From NCBI GenBank assembly GCA_030849805.1, contig JASANZ010001814.1:1-17231 (forward strand): a DNA stretch of 17,231 nt. The letters run 5' to 3'. A program made the translations under genes and the position numbers. Under the pieces are notes generated by a model. It worked only from the letters and a program-made list of their open reading frames with translations, made no database searches and had not been told where the DNA came from. Below are positions 9,401 to 15,810 of this stretch, in pieces (within the stretch, counting starts at the first letter, position 1; each line of letters opens with the position of its first letter). This stretch comes from Sergeia podlipaevii. Its lineage: Eukaryota > Euglenozoa > Kinetoplastea > Trypanosomatida > Trypanosomatidae.

Positions 9401-10387
9401 AAGGCCGCCACTAATAGGGCTCACGTCTCGGACATAGTCAACCTCCAATACGGCAATAGGCACCGTCAGGTTTTCCCGTTCACAGGTAGAAATGAAGGAA
9501 AGCGTCGGTTCCTCTTCGCCCCCCGCTTCCCCTCTACCCGCTTCTTTGTCACTATCATGGCGGTTCTCCGCCTCCTGCTTGAGATATTGAAGGAGGAGAC
9601 AATAGAAAGTGAGTAGCTTCTGACGCACAGAGGCAGCCATCGCATGGCGCTCTGCCGCCGCACGGGCCGCCAAGGATTCTGCCAATGGACTGCCTGCCGT
9701 GCTTGCAACTCCGCGCGGGCTGGCTTGAACCGAGCCGGAGATAGAAAACGGTATCTGAGAGGTAGCCCGAGAAAGACTAGTAAAGTGAGAAGAGGAAAAC
9801 ACGCGTTGCGTGGGTGACCTGCAAGTGGCAGGAGAGCTAGGGGACGGTGCTCCAAGAGCTGCGGACGAGGAAGCAGCCACCGAGCCAACTGAAGCCTGTT
9901 GCTGCGGCTGTTGAAATCCATTGGTAGCCGGTGGTGCTACCAAGTGCCCTGAACCGCCTGCAAGGTGTGGGAGGGCAGGAGCACGCAGATACACAAGCAC
10001 GTACTTCCCATAAAGTTCGCGTATAGGTACACTATACTCAAGACACCACGAAGTAGGAAACTCTGAGGAATGTGGTTGCTGTGGCTGTTGCAGCTGTTCG
10101 CCATCAATTCCGCTGGGTTTTGCTGTGTCATTGCGCGCGAAGGAGTGCTGTGGACCTCCATCTTTTAAATCAGCAGAAGAAGATGTACTTTTATGGGGGT
10201 CTGGGAAAGGTCGGGATACGGACTCGCTATGAGGCTCCCCCGCAGCACCACCACCAGCTTCGCTGGCGATAGGTTGCAAGGGGAGAGAGCAGGAAAGCTC
10301 TGTGTTGCGGCAGCGTTGACCAGCGCGAGAGACATCAAGAGCCTCGTACTTCTTACTTGCATAGAGAGTTCCTAAAAGATACTCCAT
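3440..10387 (-). CDS. giant protein with three degenerate tryparedoxin-like domains (redox cysteines lost)
   Basis: This uninterrupted frame codes for 2,315 residues. The ATG at 10387 is chosen because the frame remains open for 100 codons upstream but contains no ATG there, and that stretch is the pyrimidine-rich splice region. Domain 1 (about 1-510, with large inserts) has GKYVLVYLRA near 127-136, then ALPHL where tryparedoxin has WCPPC, and FEVSEWPSVLLLDPCGNVV with structural Pro475. Domain 2 (about 1238-1602) has FGAGWHPAT with W1254, a strand at about 1405-1415 (KVQVVYFSADD), Pro1502 in TTFPRVVVL, and a closing DGELFPWAE with FPW at 1598-1600 like the tryparedoxin terminus. Domain 3 (about 1800-1990) is weaker: GGYFVVLCAMGEVDS, then VPLPSVYFFN with Pro1978. 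No CxxC motif survives in these sites, so oxidoreductase activity is unlikely. The rest is low-complexity Ser/Gly/Ala/Asn/Gln and acidic sequence, notably about 510-1235. No membrane segment or signal peptide is seen after the true start. A scaffold or binding role is inference. Confidence 0.85.
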   Translation of the reverse strand: MEYLLGTLYASKKYEALDVSRAGQRCRNTELSCSLPLQPIASEAGGGAAGEPHSESVSRPFPDPHKSTSSSADLKDGGPQHSFARNDTAKPSGIDGEQLQQPQQPHSSEFPTSWCLEYSVPIRELYGKYVLVYLRAPALPHLAGGSGHLVAPPATNGFQQPQQQASVGSVAASSSAALGAPSPSSPATCRSPTQRVFSSSHFTSLSRATSQIPFSISGSVQASPRGVASTAGSPLAESLAARAAAERHAMAASVRQKLLTFYCLLLQYLKQEAENRHDSDKEAGRGEAGGEEEPTLSFISTCERENLTVPIAVLEVDYVRDVSPISGGLAPCPSVAATAAAGGGAAAASASFMRENPLGHSSFHSTSSQPNVPADIIAPSLQGEVSLSRTGENGGGAGGSIQSSSPSVEPVGSHAHCSCVLQQLLNGEMNLGATPGNVVFDKEIVRNPLYGGWFCVESTDAFRRVMKQFEVSEWPSVLLLDPCGNVVTSAALDRIEEELLAYVDAVRVRRNSVSVPRPTHLIVEPTRGQGSEDPNLHQHQNQRPRSPSITDRSAAITAAEEQVPPLRGPLLKVLTTQAACSSQGSAGKQTGDSGGDGQRRRRCSGDDSASASDSLAHSGAETSLGGSVEAGMAVPETARPSSKWAKTRKDCTPTTTARSASSASSLFSKSPVIAHARNETQLPPQTPTPTAGSTRTPARSGSRLASLGRDDSHPLYDPQVPTAEPTPLKQVPRTARYKEDEEEEDGAAVASSVRVASHSDDLESEYFCGDIDTGDSKAEGGLVVVVRMEKDIVLKNGAEADVADIKTNNNSSNNSSCGQYSCKEGNTIAPTGQHSRARGSSLHDHKTNPSSSSFSASSSAARTSSSVLQEAPHPADVNTADVERNIINGKNRRCGGDREDGNDDSGRVAFSNDSTSFFDVIDNNAGGDGERGDHGDGDDVDGGNATHLVSTVMEPRGSESVHVRQVPPSFKSQFPWNEMVVPPALVEESAWSAMPHSKGRRHRLKNDMDESSANSSEEEEAEAEVGLSGKGGMTTEVARGDFLPRFDEVALMDATRHSSPLTPAPPLIRVHPLRRMARQATRVADALAISASAAPLCSPSAMGPGLLEHLLPDGGGHDKHPSPPYNSSNHKASKGGGDYVELQDEGKKRSAMYSNHVSPTLSGTANTTTTTTVDAEHRGRDASTIVMVEEEEEEGERKRNMAFLDDDVHVEKHDDDHHADDRSAEDGEASQWQRAASAKFEGATHLVLLFGAGWHPATEPTVRALRHMCQNVNSAYAAATALAEGPRAATLPSSSSGGDAVAAASPMCSNISDNAFEASQHGGHPSSAAAVEEENHLSRRGSDAVPAWGNAAFTGTFPSSFPTGNGFVGGSNLFPSQEDVGFGLGGGDGNDATTSASGEGDAEKKDEKSKYKVQVVYFSADDSLTTLQRVLKLMPDSWLCLSPLLERGKSASDGQDSQEGGNVGGQQQQQQQQRRSTSSNDNEGPHRLLENVMKVFEVTTFPRVVVLELPTFTATAAAASGGGGAPSSSQPEKDLSVRAAVDSGDGGPLGNTGTLLLSIPLSSQPRTAYEESRLEGYWKLVQRHAEVNLTEDPDGELFPWAEAHEHVFHVSKSTVRVLSGQGAGFRSFEESVERRTSSVQYSETHEASQQHGRISTSTSDPAGGFSITHVNQNRSMDNSMVASAAARNTTADTKEVKALEESSPYHLHFPPLLSFTVEPTSVFASLRPSCGHHQHCSHGGDGDGDDADGSCSGGSSPLNNNSSSSSSSSVRDGGSGILERNCTTTADASSSLSLPLLLERGGYFVVLCAMGEVDSALHKRCLRTLETVRTWMYELIEDRKERAWAEPYIIHQLNPHGANATTITVGGETLLLSPCNRAITFSSSPQTPTRVSSAGRHSGSGGDGKEEALYAPQQQSLSGAASPYPAHSPGWASLNNTGSLAGTGASSKSCWGLSGTGDVGAMPLQQQQQQQHWHVPLPSVYFFNAVFGVEEVVHEEHREEEDAEAERRKSREGKGGEGAGGTSHRVTAPGGLVSLSLTGSSSNSPVSDRIVGLGTNTTTTDAAAQTFVPLPSLHEPATASRPRAKTRFINTEVHRENHERDIGFLQEYIITPILERDERQLPARDGELFLACVRLPHRTTAVLRRKHRTEREPATASSGGGSVGTVSSPPGVTTGSGAATATAASQVSPLNSVIAGGGGSSSGPLSASGWPPALPHSTARSSAAHADREGEEEDVGPSLASVPAVLPAVTAVTTPPPSLGVAVSGQPSVTTSLSNTVRTEVSGKGWTQEADLHPLACVETVKHFLLEQLAHPVES
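4478..4498 (-). repeat. CAA/CAG polyglutamine tract in domain 3 region of the giant protein
   Basis: Mixed CAA and CAG codons give seven Gln residues just before WHVPLPSVYFFN, placing the tract in the insert immediately before the proposed third-domain strand with Pro1978. Confidence 0.8.
5085..5118 (-). repeat. Asn/Ser homopolymer tract in the giant protein
   Basis: AAC and AGC/AGT codons produce a short Asn run followed by eight Ser residues. It sits in the linker between the second and third thioredoxin-like regions, next to a Gly/Asp/His-rich segment. Confidence 0.75.
5964..5990 (-). repeat. polyglutamine tract inside domain 2 of the giant protein
   Basis: CAG and CAA codons give eight consecutive Gln residues within a Gly/Ser/Asp-rich insert. 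The insert separates the strand-helix segment ending in LCLSPLLE from the LLENVMKVFEVTTFP segment, which are contiguous in real tryparedoxin. Confidence 0.75.
6795..6825 (-). repeat. acidic Glu run in the giant protein
   Basis: Purine-rich GAA/GAG codons encode a run of Glu residues just before GERKRNMAFLDDD, immediately N-terminal to the second thioredoxin-like region. It belongs to a strongly acidic Asp/Glu/His-rich stretch. Confidence 0.7.
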
Positions 10388-10433
10388 CGTGTTTGTAGAG
10401 AGGAAATACAGAGAAGAAAATAGTAGTAATACG

Positions 10434-10480
10434 CTAAGCACAACACCAACAAAAAAAAGTTTCAAAATAGAAAAAAAAAC
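10434..10480 (-). promoter_or_regulatory. predicted trans-splice acceptor for the giant gene
   Basis: On the minus strand two T-rich tracts (TTTTTTTTTCTATTTTG and TTTTTTTTGTTGGTGTTG) lead to GCTTAG, with the AG at 10435-10434. No AG lies between this site and the ATG at 10387, giving a leader of about 46 bases. This placement supports the ATG choice and excludes the upstream open frame from the mRNA. Confidence 0.7.
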
Positions 10481-10772
10481 AATAATAAGATATTGTAAAA
10501 AGAAAGAAAGAGAAAACAGCAAAAAAAAGGCGTCTATACGTACGGTACTAGTCAACTTGAACTTCTGTAATGTCAAGCAAGCAGCCACAACAACAACCAC
10601 AACAACAAACAACAACAAAAAAAAAAAAAAACACGAGCTAAGAAGTATCTCCTGTATAGCAAGTGTAGCGCAGTAGCAGTGCTGCACTAGATGTGTCCCT
10701 TTGTTAAACTAGTTTCCCTCCTCTCTACCAACCAAGACGCAATCGTTTTTTAAAAAAAAGAACTAAATGCTC

Positions 10773-10793
10773 GCTGCTGCTGCTGCTGCTGCT
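10773..10793. repeat. (GCT)7 trinucleotide repeat, non-coding
   Basis: Seven perfect GCT units (AGC on the minus strand) lie in the spacer upstream of the giant gene, on the far side of its splice acceptor, so probably in the 3' UTR of the preceding gene or in discarded intergenic RNA. Confidence 0.85.
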
Positions 10794-11497
10794 AAATACC
10801 TTTTTGTTCTAGCAAATACTTGATATATGTTTGAGTAAAGGGAAAGGGGAAGGGGGTCTTTCCTCTTATAGACGTCAAATCCTTCAGTTTATTTCTTCCA
10901 CACACACACACACTTTTGTTTCCCTCCTTCAGTTCTTTGTTCTTCTAGTAAGTTGTGCTAAAATAGATATGTAACCGTTTCTATATATATGCGATGTATA
11001 TATACGCACAGCGTATAGCTATTAAGAACTCGTACACACGAAAAAAAAGGAGCACTCTTCGTGCACACCTTACTATGTGTGAGAATCAGAATGACACTTT
11101 GTTTTGTCCTTCGTTGCTCTCTTTCTCCTTGTGCAGTTGTATAGTACTTTTATTTTTGTATTCCTTCTATTTTTTTTTTTGGCTATTCTTAGCTGCTGCT
11201 TTGAGTACAAGAAGCGGGAGATACAAAGTGTCAAGGATGAAAATAATATTTCTCCTTTGTATCTATACGTTTTTTTAATATATTTTTTTAAAAAACTATT
11301 CGATGAAAAAATGTAAAAAAAAAATATTTTAAAGCGAAGAAGCACTATTCTAAAATAGATAGTGTCAGTTCCTATGTAATGCGATACTACCGTATTGCAA
11401 TCCTTTGTATCAAGCAATGCAACGATCAGACAATAAAGGAAAAAAAAGAAGATGAATAGATTTGTTGTAAGAGGCATATATGCAGGCAACCATTATT

Positions 11498-11516
11498 AGA
11501 TAAGTCAAGCTTATCT
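11498..11516. repeat. small inverted repeat (7-bp stem)
   Basis: AGATAAG (11498-11504) and CTTATCT (11510-11516) are reverse complements around a five-base TCAAG loop. It may form an RNA hairpin in the presumed 3' UTR of the EF-hand-like gene. A stem this short can arise by chance. Confidence 0.4.
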
Positions 11517-11729
11517 GATGCATTTTTTTCCGTATTTTTACCCTTTCTGTCTATTGTATAAAGCATAGCAGGTCTCCGCTGTCTCTATGGCTTCCCATAT
11601 ACATCTACGATACTTTTTTTCAAGCATAGTTTCTGACATTTCCATAAAAGAAAAAAAAACGCTGACTGCATTACCCTTGCACAACTTTCGCACTTTACAC
11701 AAAGGCTCCAAGGGTAGCTCTTAATACGC

Positions 11730-11762
11730 ATATATGATATATATATATATACATATATATAC
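11730..11762. repeat. AT-dinucleotide microsatellite
   Basis: An imperfect run of AT dinucleotides, broken by single G and C bases, lies in the long spacer and is followed by an A-rich tract. It is self-complementary and non-coding. Confidence 0.8.
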
Positions 11763-12388
11763 AGAAAAAAAAAAGTGAATAATGGTGATAAAGTAAAAAA
11801 AAAGAGACATTCATTGCGTGTGAAAGTGTTTATGCGTGTGCATGGAATATATATAGATGCGTGTGTGCTAGCTTACATTACATCAAAGAAAAAGAAAAAA
11901 TCCTCCTCCCTAAAGGAAAGTACTGCGTCGTGCAAGTATTTAGCGTCTCATCAGTCACTCCTTTTCTTTTCTACTCCTGTAGTTACATGCAGAGAGGTGG
12001 AGCACAAACCGATGTGGTGTCTCATGAAAACTTCGCAAGTACCTCTCCTAAGACAAACGTGAGAGAGAGAAAGAAGGAAAGAAAAAAGAGAAGCTTCGGA
12101 ATTACACAAATGTGGAAAAAAAAAAAATCGTCAGCTTAAAAGGGAGAGAGAGAAAAAGAAGAAAGCAAAAACAAGCCAAGGCATATACATCGTTGATTTG
12201 CTTTGGTCAAATAGCTTCTGATTGAGGGGCAAGAAAGAGGGTAAGGCCGAGGATGGCTCCACTGTGATCGCAACACTGTAAACAAAATATATGATAGCAA
12301 TAGAGAGAGTATAGAAGAGCACAGGTGCGCACCGCCGCCGTTACCACCGTTACTTTGAACCAAGCTTCAATTTGCATTTACCAGTTTT

Positions 12389-12411
12389 CCCTCTCCCTCT
12401 CCCTCTCCCTC
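12389..12411. repeat. (CCCTCT) hexamer repeat, about 3.8 copies
   Basis: Three full CCCTCT units and a partial fourth occur just past the stop of the EF-hand-like gene. The strand carrying that mRNA reads AGAGGG. It is not the TTAGGG telomere repeat. Confidence 0.85.
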
Positions 12412-12520
12412 ACCTCATCTCATCCTCTTGCTCTTCGCACTCCCAGTAGAAGGGGGGGGGAGAGAAATAAATGAACCTTCTCTCCGCCTCACGTTGCTTC
12501 TTCGTCTTTTTTCCCCCTTC

Positions 12521-13441
12521 TTAAGCGCGCACGAAGCGCATCATCAGGTACGCAAAAGCCTCAAAGCCCAGCTTCCCATCTGTGGAGAGGCGGCTGCCCT
12601 CCTTCTCGAGCATCTCGTACTCCTTCGTGACACCAAAGTCCCTCTCCAGAGAACGCAGAAAGACATTAAATGCTTCCAGGCTGAGAGCCCCAGTGTGCTC
12701 AGCGTCTAGGGCATCAAAGCACTTGCGAAGCTCATCCTCATAAAGTGGCATGCCAGTCACGTTGAGCTGCGTGGGTGTCTCGGAGTCATCCTTTGTGCCA
12801 GGGCGCATGTTGATGTGGTGCGGGAAGCTGTGGGCAAGGCGCAGCGCCTGGTAGGCGTTACTGCGGTAAGCGTACTCTCCGGGCTGGCCAGGAGCCTCAG
12901 GCTTAGAGCCGTCATCCTCTTCTTCCTTCTCTTCCTCTCCACCGTTCATGTTGTTCTGGACCTTTTCGTAAAGAGAGAGCTTCTCGATACGGATAGGTAC
13001 CTCTCCCTTGCCGAAGAGAGCGGGAGAGATGAGCTTGCGGATTGAAGCATCACTCGAGGCCTTGAAGTACGCACCAGGCTCACCCATGCTGATCGCGGAA
13101 ATTGCAGATATCACAGACATGCGCTTGCGTTGCTCCTCCGGCACCTCCAGCTGCTGCTGCAGCATGACGTAGTTGGGGTCGCGGCTTCGGACATCAATGA
13201 GGCGAGGGCCACTGTAGAATCCAAGCTTGCCGGCCTTGGCGAGACGGTCTTCCTCGCTCTCATCGTGAAGGGGGACGAGTCCCAGTTCCTGGAGGAAAGC
13301 CTTGCGCTCAAGAGGGAGCAGCATCTCAAACTTGGTCTTGAGAAGCACCACACGCTCCTGGCTAGTGGGTTCGAGGAGATCGAAAAGACGCTTCTCCTCC
13401 TTCGATGCCGCTGACACCTGAGAGACTGCCGTAGAAGCCAT
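12521..13441 (-). CDS. conserved-looking protein with C-terminal degenerate EF-hand-like pair
   Basis: The ATG at 13441 (MASTAVSQVS) gives 306 residues. The frame opens further upstream only through a CA repeat that codes His-Thr and contains no ATG. The C-terminal part has two helix-loop-helix units with EF-hand spacing. Loop 1 is DAEHTGALSLEA at 246-257, followed by Phe258; loop 2 is RLSTDGKLGFEA at 284-295, followed by Phe296. Both keep the central Gly and the position-8 hydrophobic residue, but place Glu at position 11 and Ala at position 12, where a canonical loop needs Glu for calcium. Loop 2 also lacks Asp at position 1. Calcium binding is therefore doubtful. The N-terminal 160 residues are charged and mostly helical in character, with a Ser/Ile/Ala repeat at 109-118. 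An acidic linker spans 169-178. No signal peptide or membrane segment is seen. I do not recognise the family; a cytoskeletal, flagellar or regulatory role would be a guess. Confidence 0.85.
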   Translation of the reverse strand: MASTAVSQVSAASKEEKRLFDLLEPTSQERVVLLKTKFEMLLPLERKAFLQELGLVPLHDESEEDRLAKAGKLGFYSGPRLIDVRSRDPNYVMLQQQLEVPEEQRKRMSVISAISAISMGEPGAYFKASSDASIRKLISPALFGKGEVPIRIEKLSLYEKVQNNMNGGEEEKEEEDDGSKPEAPGQPGEYAYRSNAYQALRLAHSFPHHINMRPGTKDDSETPTQLNVTGMPLYEDELRKCFDALDAEHTGALSLEAFNVFLRSLERDFGVTKEYEMLEKEGSRLSTDGKLGFEAFAYLMMRFVRA

Positions 13442-13477
13442 TTTATTTTCTGATGTAGTGAAACAGAAAAAGATATG

Positions 13478-13480
<3 letters not shown>

Positions 13481-13508
<28 letters not shown>
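13481..13508. repeat. (GT)14 dinucleotide repeat in 5' leader of the EF-hand-like gene
   Basis: Fourteen perfect GT units on the plus strand (CA in the mRNA) lie between the predicted splice acceptor at 13533 and the ATG at 13441, so the mature mRNA leader would carry a CA repeat. It creates a spurious His-Thr extension of the reading frame. Confidence 0.9.
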
Positions 13509-13511
<3 letters not shown>

Positions 13512-13532
13512 GCCACTCCTTTTTAATCGTGC

Positions 13533-13556
13533 CTGCGATAGCAAAAAAAAAAAGAG
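13533..13556 (-). promoter_or_regulatory. predicted trans-splice acceptor for the EF-hand-like gene
   Basis: The minus strand reads CTCTTTTTTTTTTTGC then TATCGCAG, with the AG at 13534-13533. This is a very good polypyrimidine-AG acceptor and would leave a leader of about 91 bases containing the CA repeat. Confidence 0.75.
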
Positions 13557-14511
13557 TGATTGGATTTTAGAACTAACTTTTTTTTTCAAAAAAGATTGAC
13601 AGTAAATATCAAAACGTAAAAGAGGGAACAAAGAAAAAAAATGGGCAAATTTATAGTAAAAGAGAGAGAAGCATACATATCATTGTCAGCCTACATGATA
13701 GGACTAAATCAATGCTCAGTGATCATTTCAGAGAGAAAGAGAAGGCAGGAAAGGAAAGAAAAAACGCATTGTGGAGCGATTGAGAGAAAAGGAAAATATC
13801 ATAAATATAATAGTAATAAAAATAATAATGAGACGCTAAAAGTGAGAAGAGAGGCTGCGGGTGCGCTTGGTCACACAATGATATCACACTGCACGTTGTA
13901 TTTGTGTGTGTCTGTGTGTAAATAAACCAAATCCTTTCCTCAAAACTGTTTCTTCTGCATGTGAGTACGTCCGTATTGCTTTTTTCCTTATCGACGCTCA
14001 AAAAGGAGTGGTCGCCATCAAAATAGTAAAAATAAAGGTAAAAAAAAGACGTGTCGTAATTTTTTCTCTCTCTTTCCTGAGCTCTTTTCTTTTACCTTGC
14101 GCTTCCGTCTCGCTGGGTTTCCTTTTCCGTGTTATGTATATTTTCGCCTCCAGTTCCTTAAAGCCGCTAGCAGCTTCTCAGGTGAAAGCTGCTTGCACTA
14201 GCTGGTATAAAGAATCCAGCGTTCCCATCTCCATTTTGCTTCTTCCTCTTCGTTTTTTTTTTTGGCGCCTATATGCATCCCCTTTTCTTAGCTTACATTG
14301 TTGTGAAAGCAACTTGCGCAACAGCAGAGCAAGAAAATAATAAAAAAGAAAGGACCAAGCAAAAATGTTTGAGTGCATTATGCAAAAACGCATAGTTTAG
14401 AGGACCTAATATATTTCACTAAGAAAAAAAAAAAACGACGTGCACAGTGGGTAAAGCAAAGTGTGATCACACGTAAAAGTCACGCATTCCACCCTTTTTT
14501 TCCCGCTTTCC

Positions 14512-14946
14512 TTAGTCAGACCAGGGGAAGTGTTCGCCCTCAGTGTCCTTGACCAACTCGGCACGAGCCTTTGTTGTCACCACGTTACCGGTGTTCGCAT
14601 CCACGCCAATCAGAGTGGGAATAGACTGCACGTTAAACTGCTTAGTGAGCGCCTCCATGCCAGCGCGATCGGAGAAAGGAAGAGCAGCCCACGGCATCTT
14701 GCCAAAGTAGCCGTCGAAGTCGTCCTCCTCCTCGTCCCAAGAGACGAAGATGACCTCGAAGTTCTTCTTTTCGTGGAACTTCCCATAGAATTCCACGAGC
14801 TGTGGAGTGAATCCGCGGCATGGAGGGCACCAGCTGGCTGAGAAGTAGAAAAAGACAAGCTTTCCAGAGAGCGAGGTGTACTCGATATCGCCAGAAGCCT
14901 TCTTAAGGGTGGTGCCGTTAGCGATGTACTTAGCAAGGCCAGACAT
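14512..14946 (-). CDS. TXN: tryparedoxin, copy a
   Basis: The ATG at 14946 begins MSGLAKYIAN and gives 144 residues, the usual tryparedoxin length; the open frame upstream has no ATG. The active site is W39-C40-P41-P42-C43 followed by RGF, numbered as in characterised tryparedoxins. The structural proline is P110 in VQSIPTLIGVD, and the protein closes with HFPWSD. W70 in FVSWDEEEDDF is the other conserved Trp near the redox site. Tryparedoxin takes electrons from trypanothione, which trypanothione reductase keeps reduced with NADPH. It passes them to 2-Cys peroxiredoxins, glutathione-peroxidase-type peroxidases and ribonucleotide reductase. No targeting signal or C-terminal membrane anchor is seen, so cytosolic location is likely. 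An ungapped hand alignment gives about 71% identity (101 of 142 positions) with copy b, most differences lying at residues 11-25 and 121-140. Confidence 0.97.
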   Translation of the reverse strand: MSGLAKYIANGTTLKKASGDIEYTSLSGKLVFFYFSASWCPPCRGFTPQLVEFYGKFHEKKNFEVIFVSWDEEEDDFDGYFGKMPWAALPFSDRAGMEALTKQFNVQSIPTLIGVDANTGNVVTTKARAELVKDTEGEHFPWSD

Positions 14947-15810
14947 GATTGATAAGTTTGCAAAGTGGTTGAGTAAAAGGAAAAAATATATATGCGGCAA
15001 AATCTAAAGCAAATATAAGTATAGAAACGGTGAAAAAAAAGGAGTAAACGGAAATAATAAGATTCTTGATAAGCGTGCGTATATGTTCTGAGAATGATAA
15101 AACCACAGAAACAAATTAGATAAAACGGGTACGAGATTTGCATATCTTATTCAATATGCACCCCAAACCTTCTCTTCCATAATTTGATTTTCCTCACCCT
15201 TCGAATATATATTTGTTTATATTTATATATATTTCGCATGCATCCAGGGTACCTCGAACGCCCATATTTACGGTTGACTGGTATGGAACTGTGTCTGTGC
15301 GGAGTTCACTATGTGCCTACGTATATATGTAGCAACAGTTAAAAATGTAGATAAACGTCGAACGAAACGAGAAAAAAAAAGAAAAAAAAAAGAAAAGGCA
15401 CAATACTGCCTACTTCGTTGTCAAGATAGAAAAGTACTCTTGCTCTTTTGCCTCTTTCTTTCTGGCTCCTCTTACATATGTAAGAAAAAAAAATATTTGT
15501 GTGAACAGGTGATGCTCATACATGTGTATGTGTAAGCATCAAGAAAATAATGCTTCCACGTGCTCCTCGCCGGCAAGCGCAACACACACATATATAAACA
15601 TGCTCGGCACAATTGAAAAATGGGAGCAGAGAGAGAGGAAGTTAGCAACTATTAAATAGTAGATGCAAGTACATACTCATATGTAATAAGCACACGTACA
15701 TACACACACACACACATGTACATCACGAAACACATACAACAAAGAACCTCCGCTAAAGAAAAGTAGGCGAGGAGGAACTATTTCTTTTACCCCTCTTAAG
15801 AGAAACAAAC
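14947..15810. other. spacer between the two tryparedoxin genes
   Basis: About 0.86 kb carrying the presumed 3' UTR of copy b and the short leader of copy a. It contains A-rich tracts near 15369-15396 and 15483-15493, AT-rich runs near 15203-15235, and a CA run near 15703-15716. No gene is visible on either strand. Confidence 0.7.
15004..15043 (-). promoter_or_regulatory. predicted trans-splice acceptor for tryparedoxin copy a
   Basis: On the minus strand CTCCTTTTTTTTCACCG continues through TTTCTATACTTATATTTGCTTTAG, with the AG at 15005-15004. No other AG occurs before the ATG at 14946, so the leader would be about 57 bases. Confidence 0.75.

Larger units (their letters stand above)
10388..12520. 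other. 2.1-kb A/T-rich spacer with no gene seen
   Basis: This is the longest non-coding stretch. On the minus strand it would hold the 3' UTR of the EF-hand-like gene and then the short leader of the giant gene. It contains a CCCTCT hexamer array (12389-12411), an AT microsatellite (about 11730-11762), seven GCT triplets (10773-10793), a CA run near 10902-10912, many A or T homopolymers, and a 7-bp hairpin (11498-11516). Open frames on both strands are Phe/Lys/Tyr-rich with no recognisable domain. I saw no tRNA or snoRNA that I could support. Confidence 0.65.
13442..14511. other. spacer between tryparedoxin copy a and the EF-hand-like gene
   Basis: About 1.07 kb without a gene. It should contain the 3' UTR of tryparedoxin copy a and then the leader of the EF-hand-like gene. 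It holds many A and T homopolymers and T/C-rich stretches near 14060-14110 and 14225-14262. Short frames on either strand have no recognisable domains. Confidence 0.7.

Noticed and set aside
10388..10687. A 100-residue hydrophobic N-terminal extension of the giant protein (Phe/Leu/Val-rich), which could look like membrane segments
   Set aside because: It is the translation of T-rich splice tract sequence, has no ATG, begins at a GTG, and lies largely upstream of the predicted AG acceptor at 10434.
11073..11489. Minus-strand 138-codon frame in the long spacer
   Set aside because: Composition is Phe/Lys/Tyr-rich as expected from A/T-rich DNA, with no domain and no good start context.
12389..12411. 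Possible interstitial telomeric repeat
   Set aside because: The unit is CCCTCT, not CCCTAA, and there are fewer than four copies.
13442..13516. His-Thr repeat N-terminus of the EF-hand-like protein
   Set aside because: It is the CA microsatellite of the leader read in frame from a GTG; the ATG at 13441 starts normal protein sequence.
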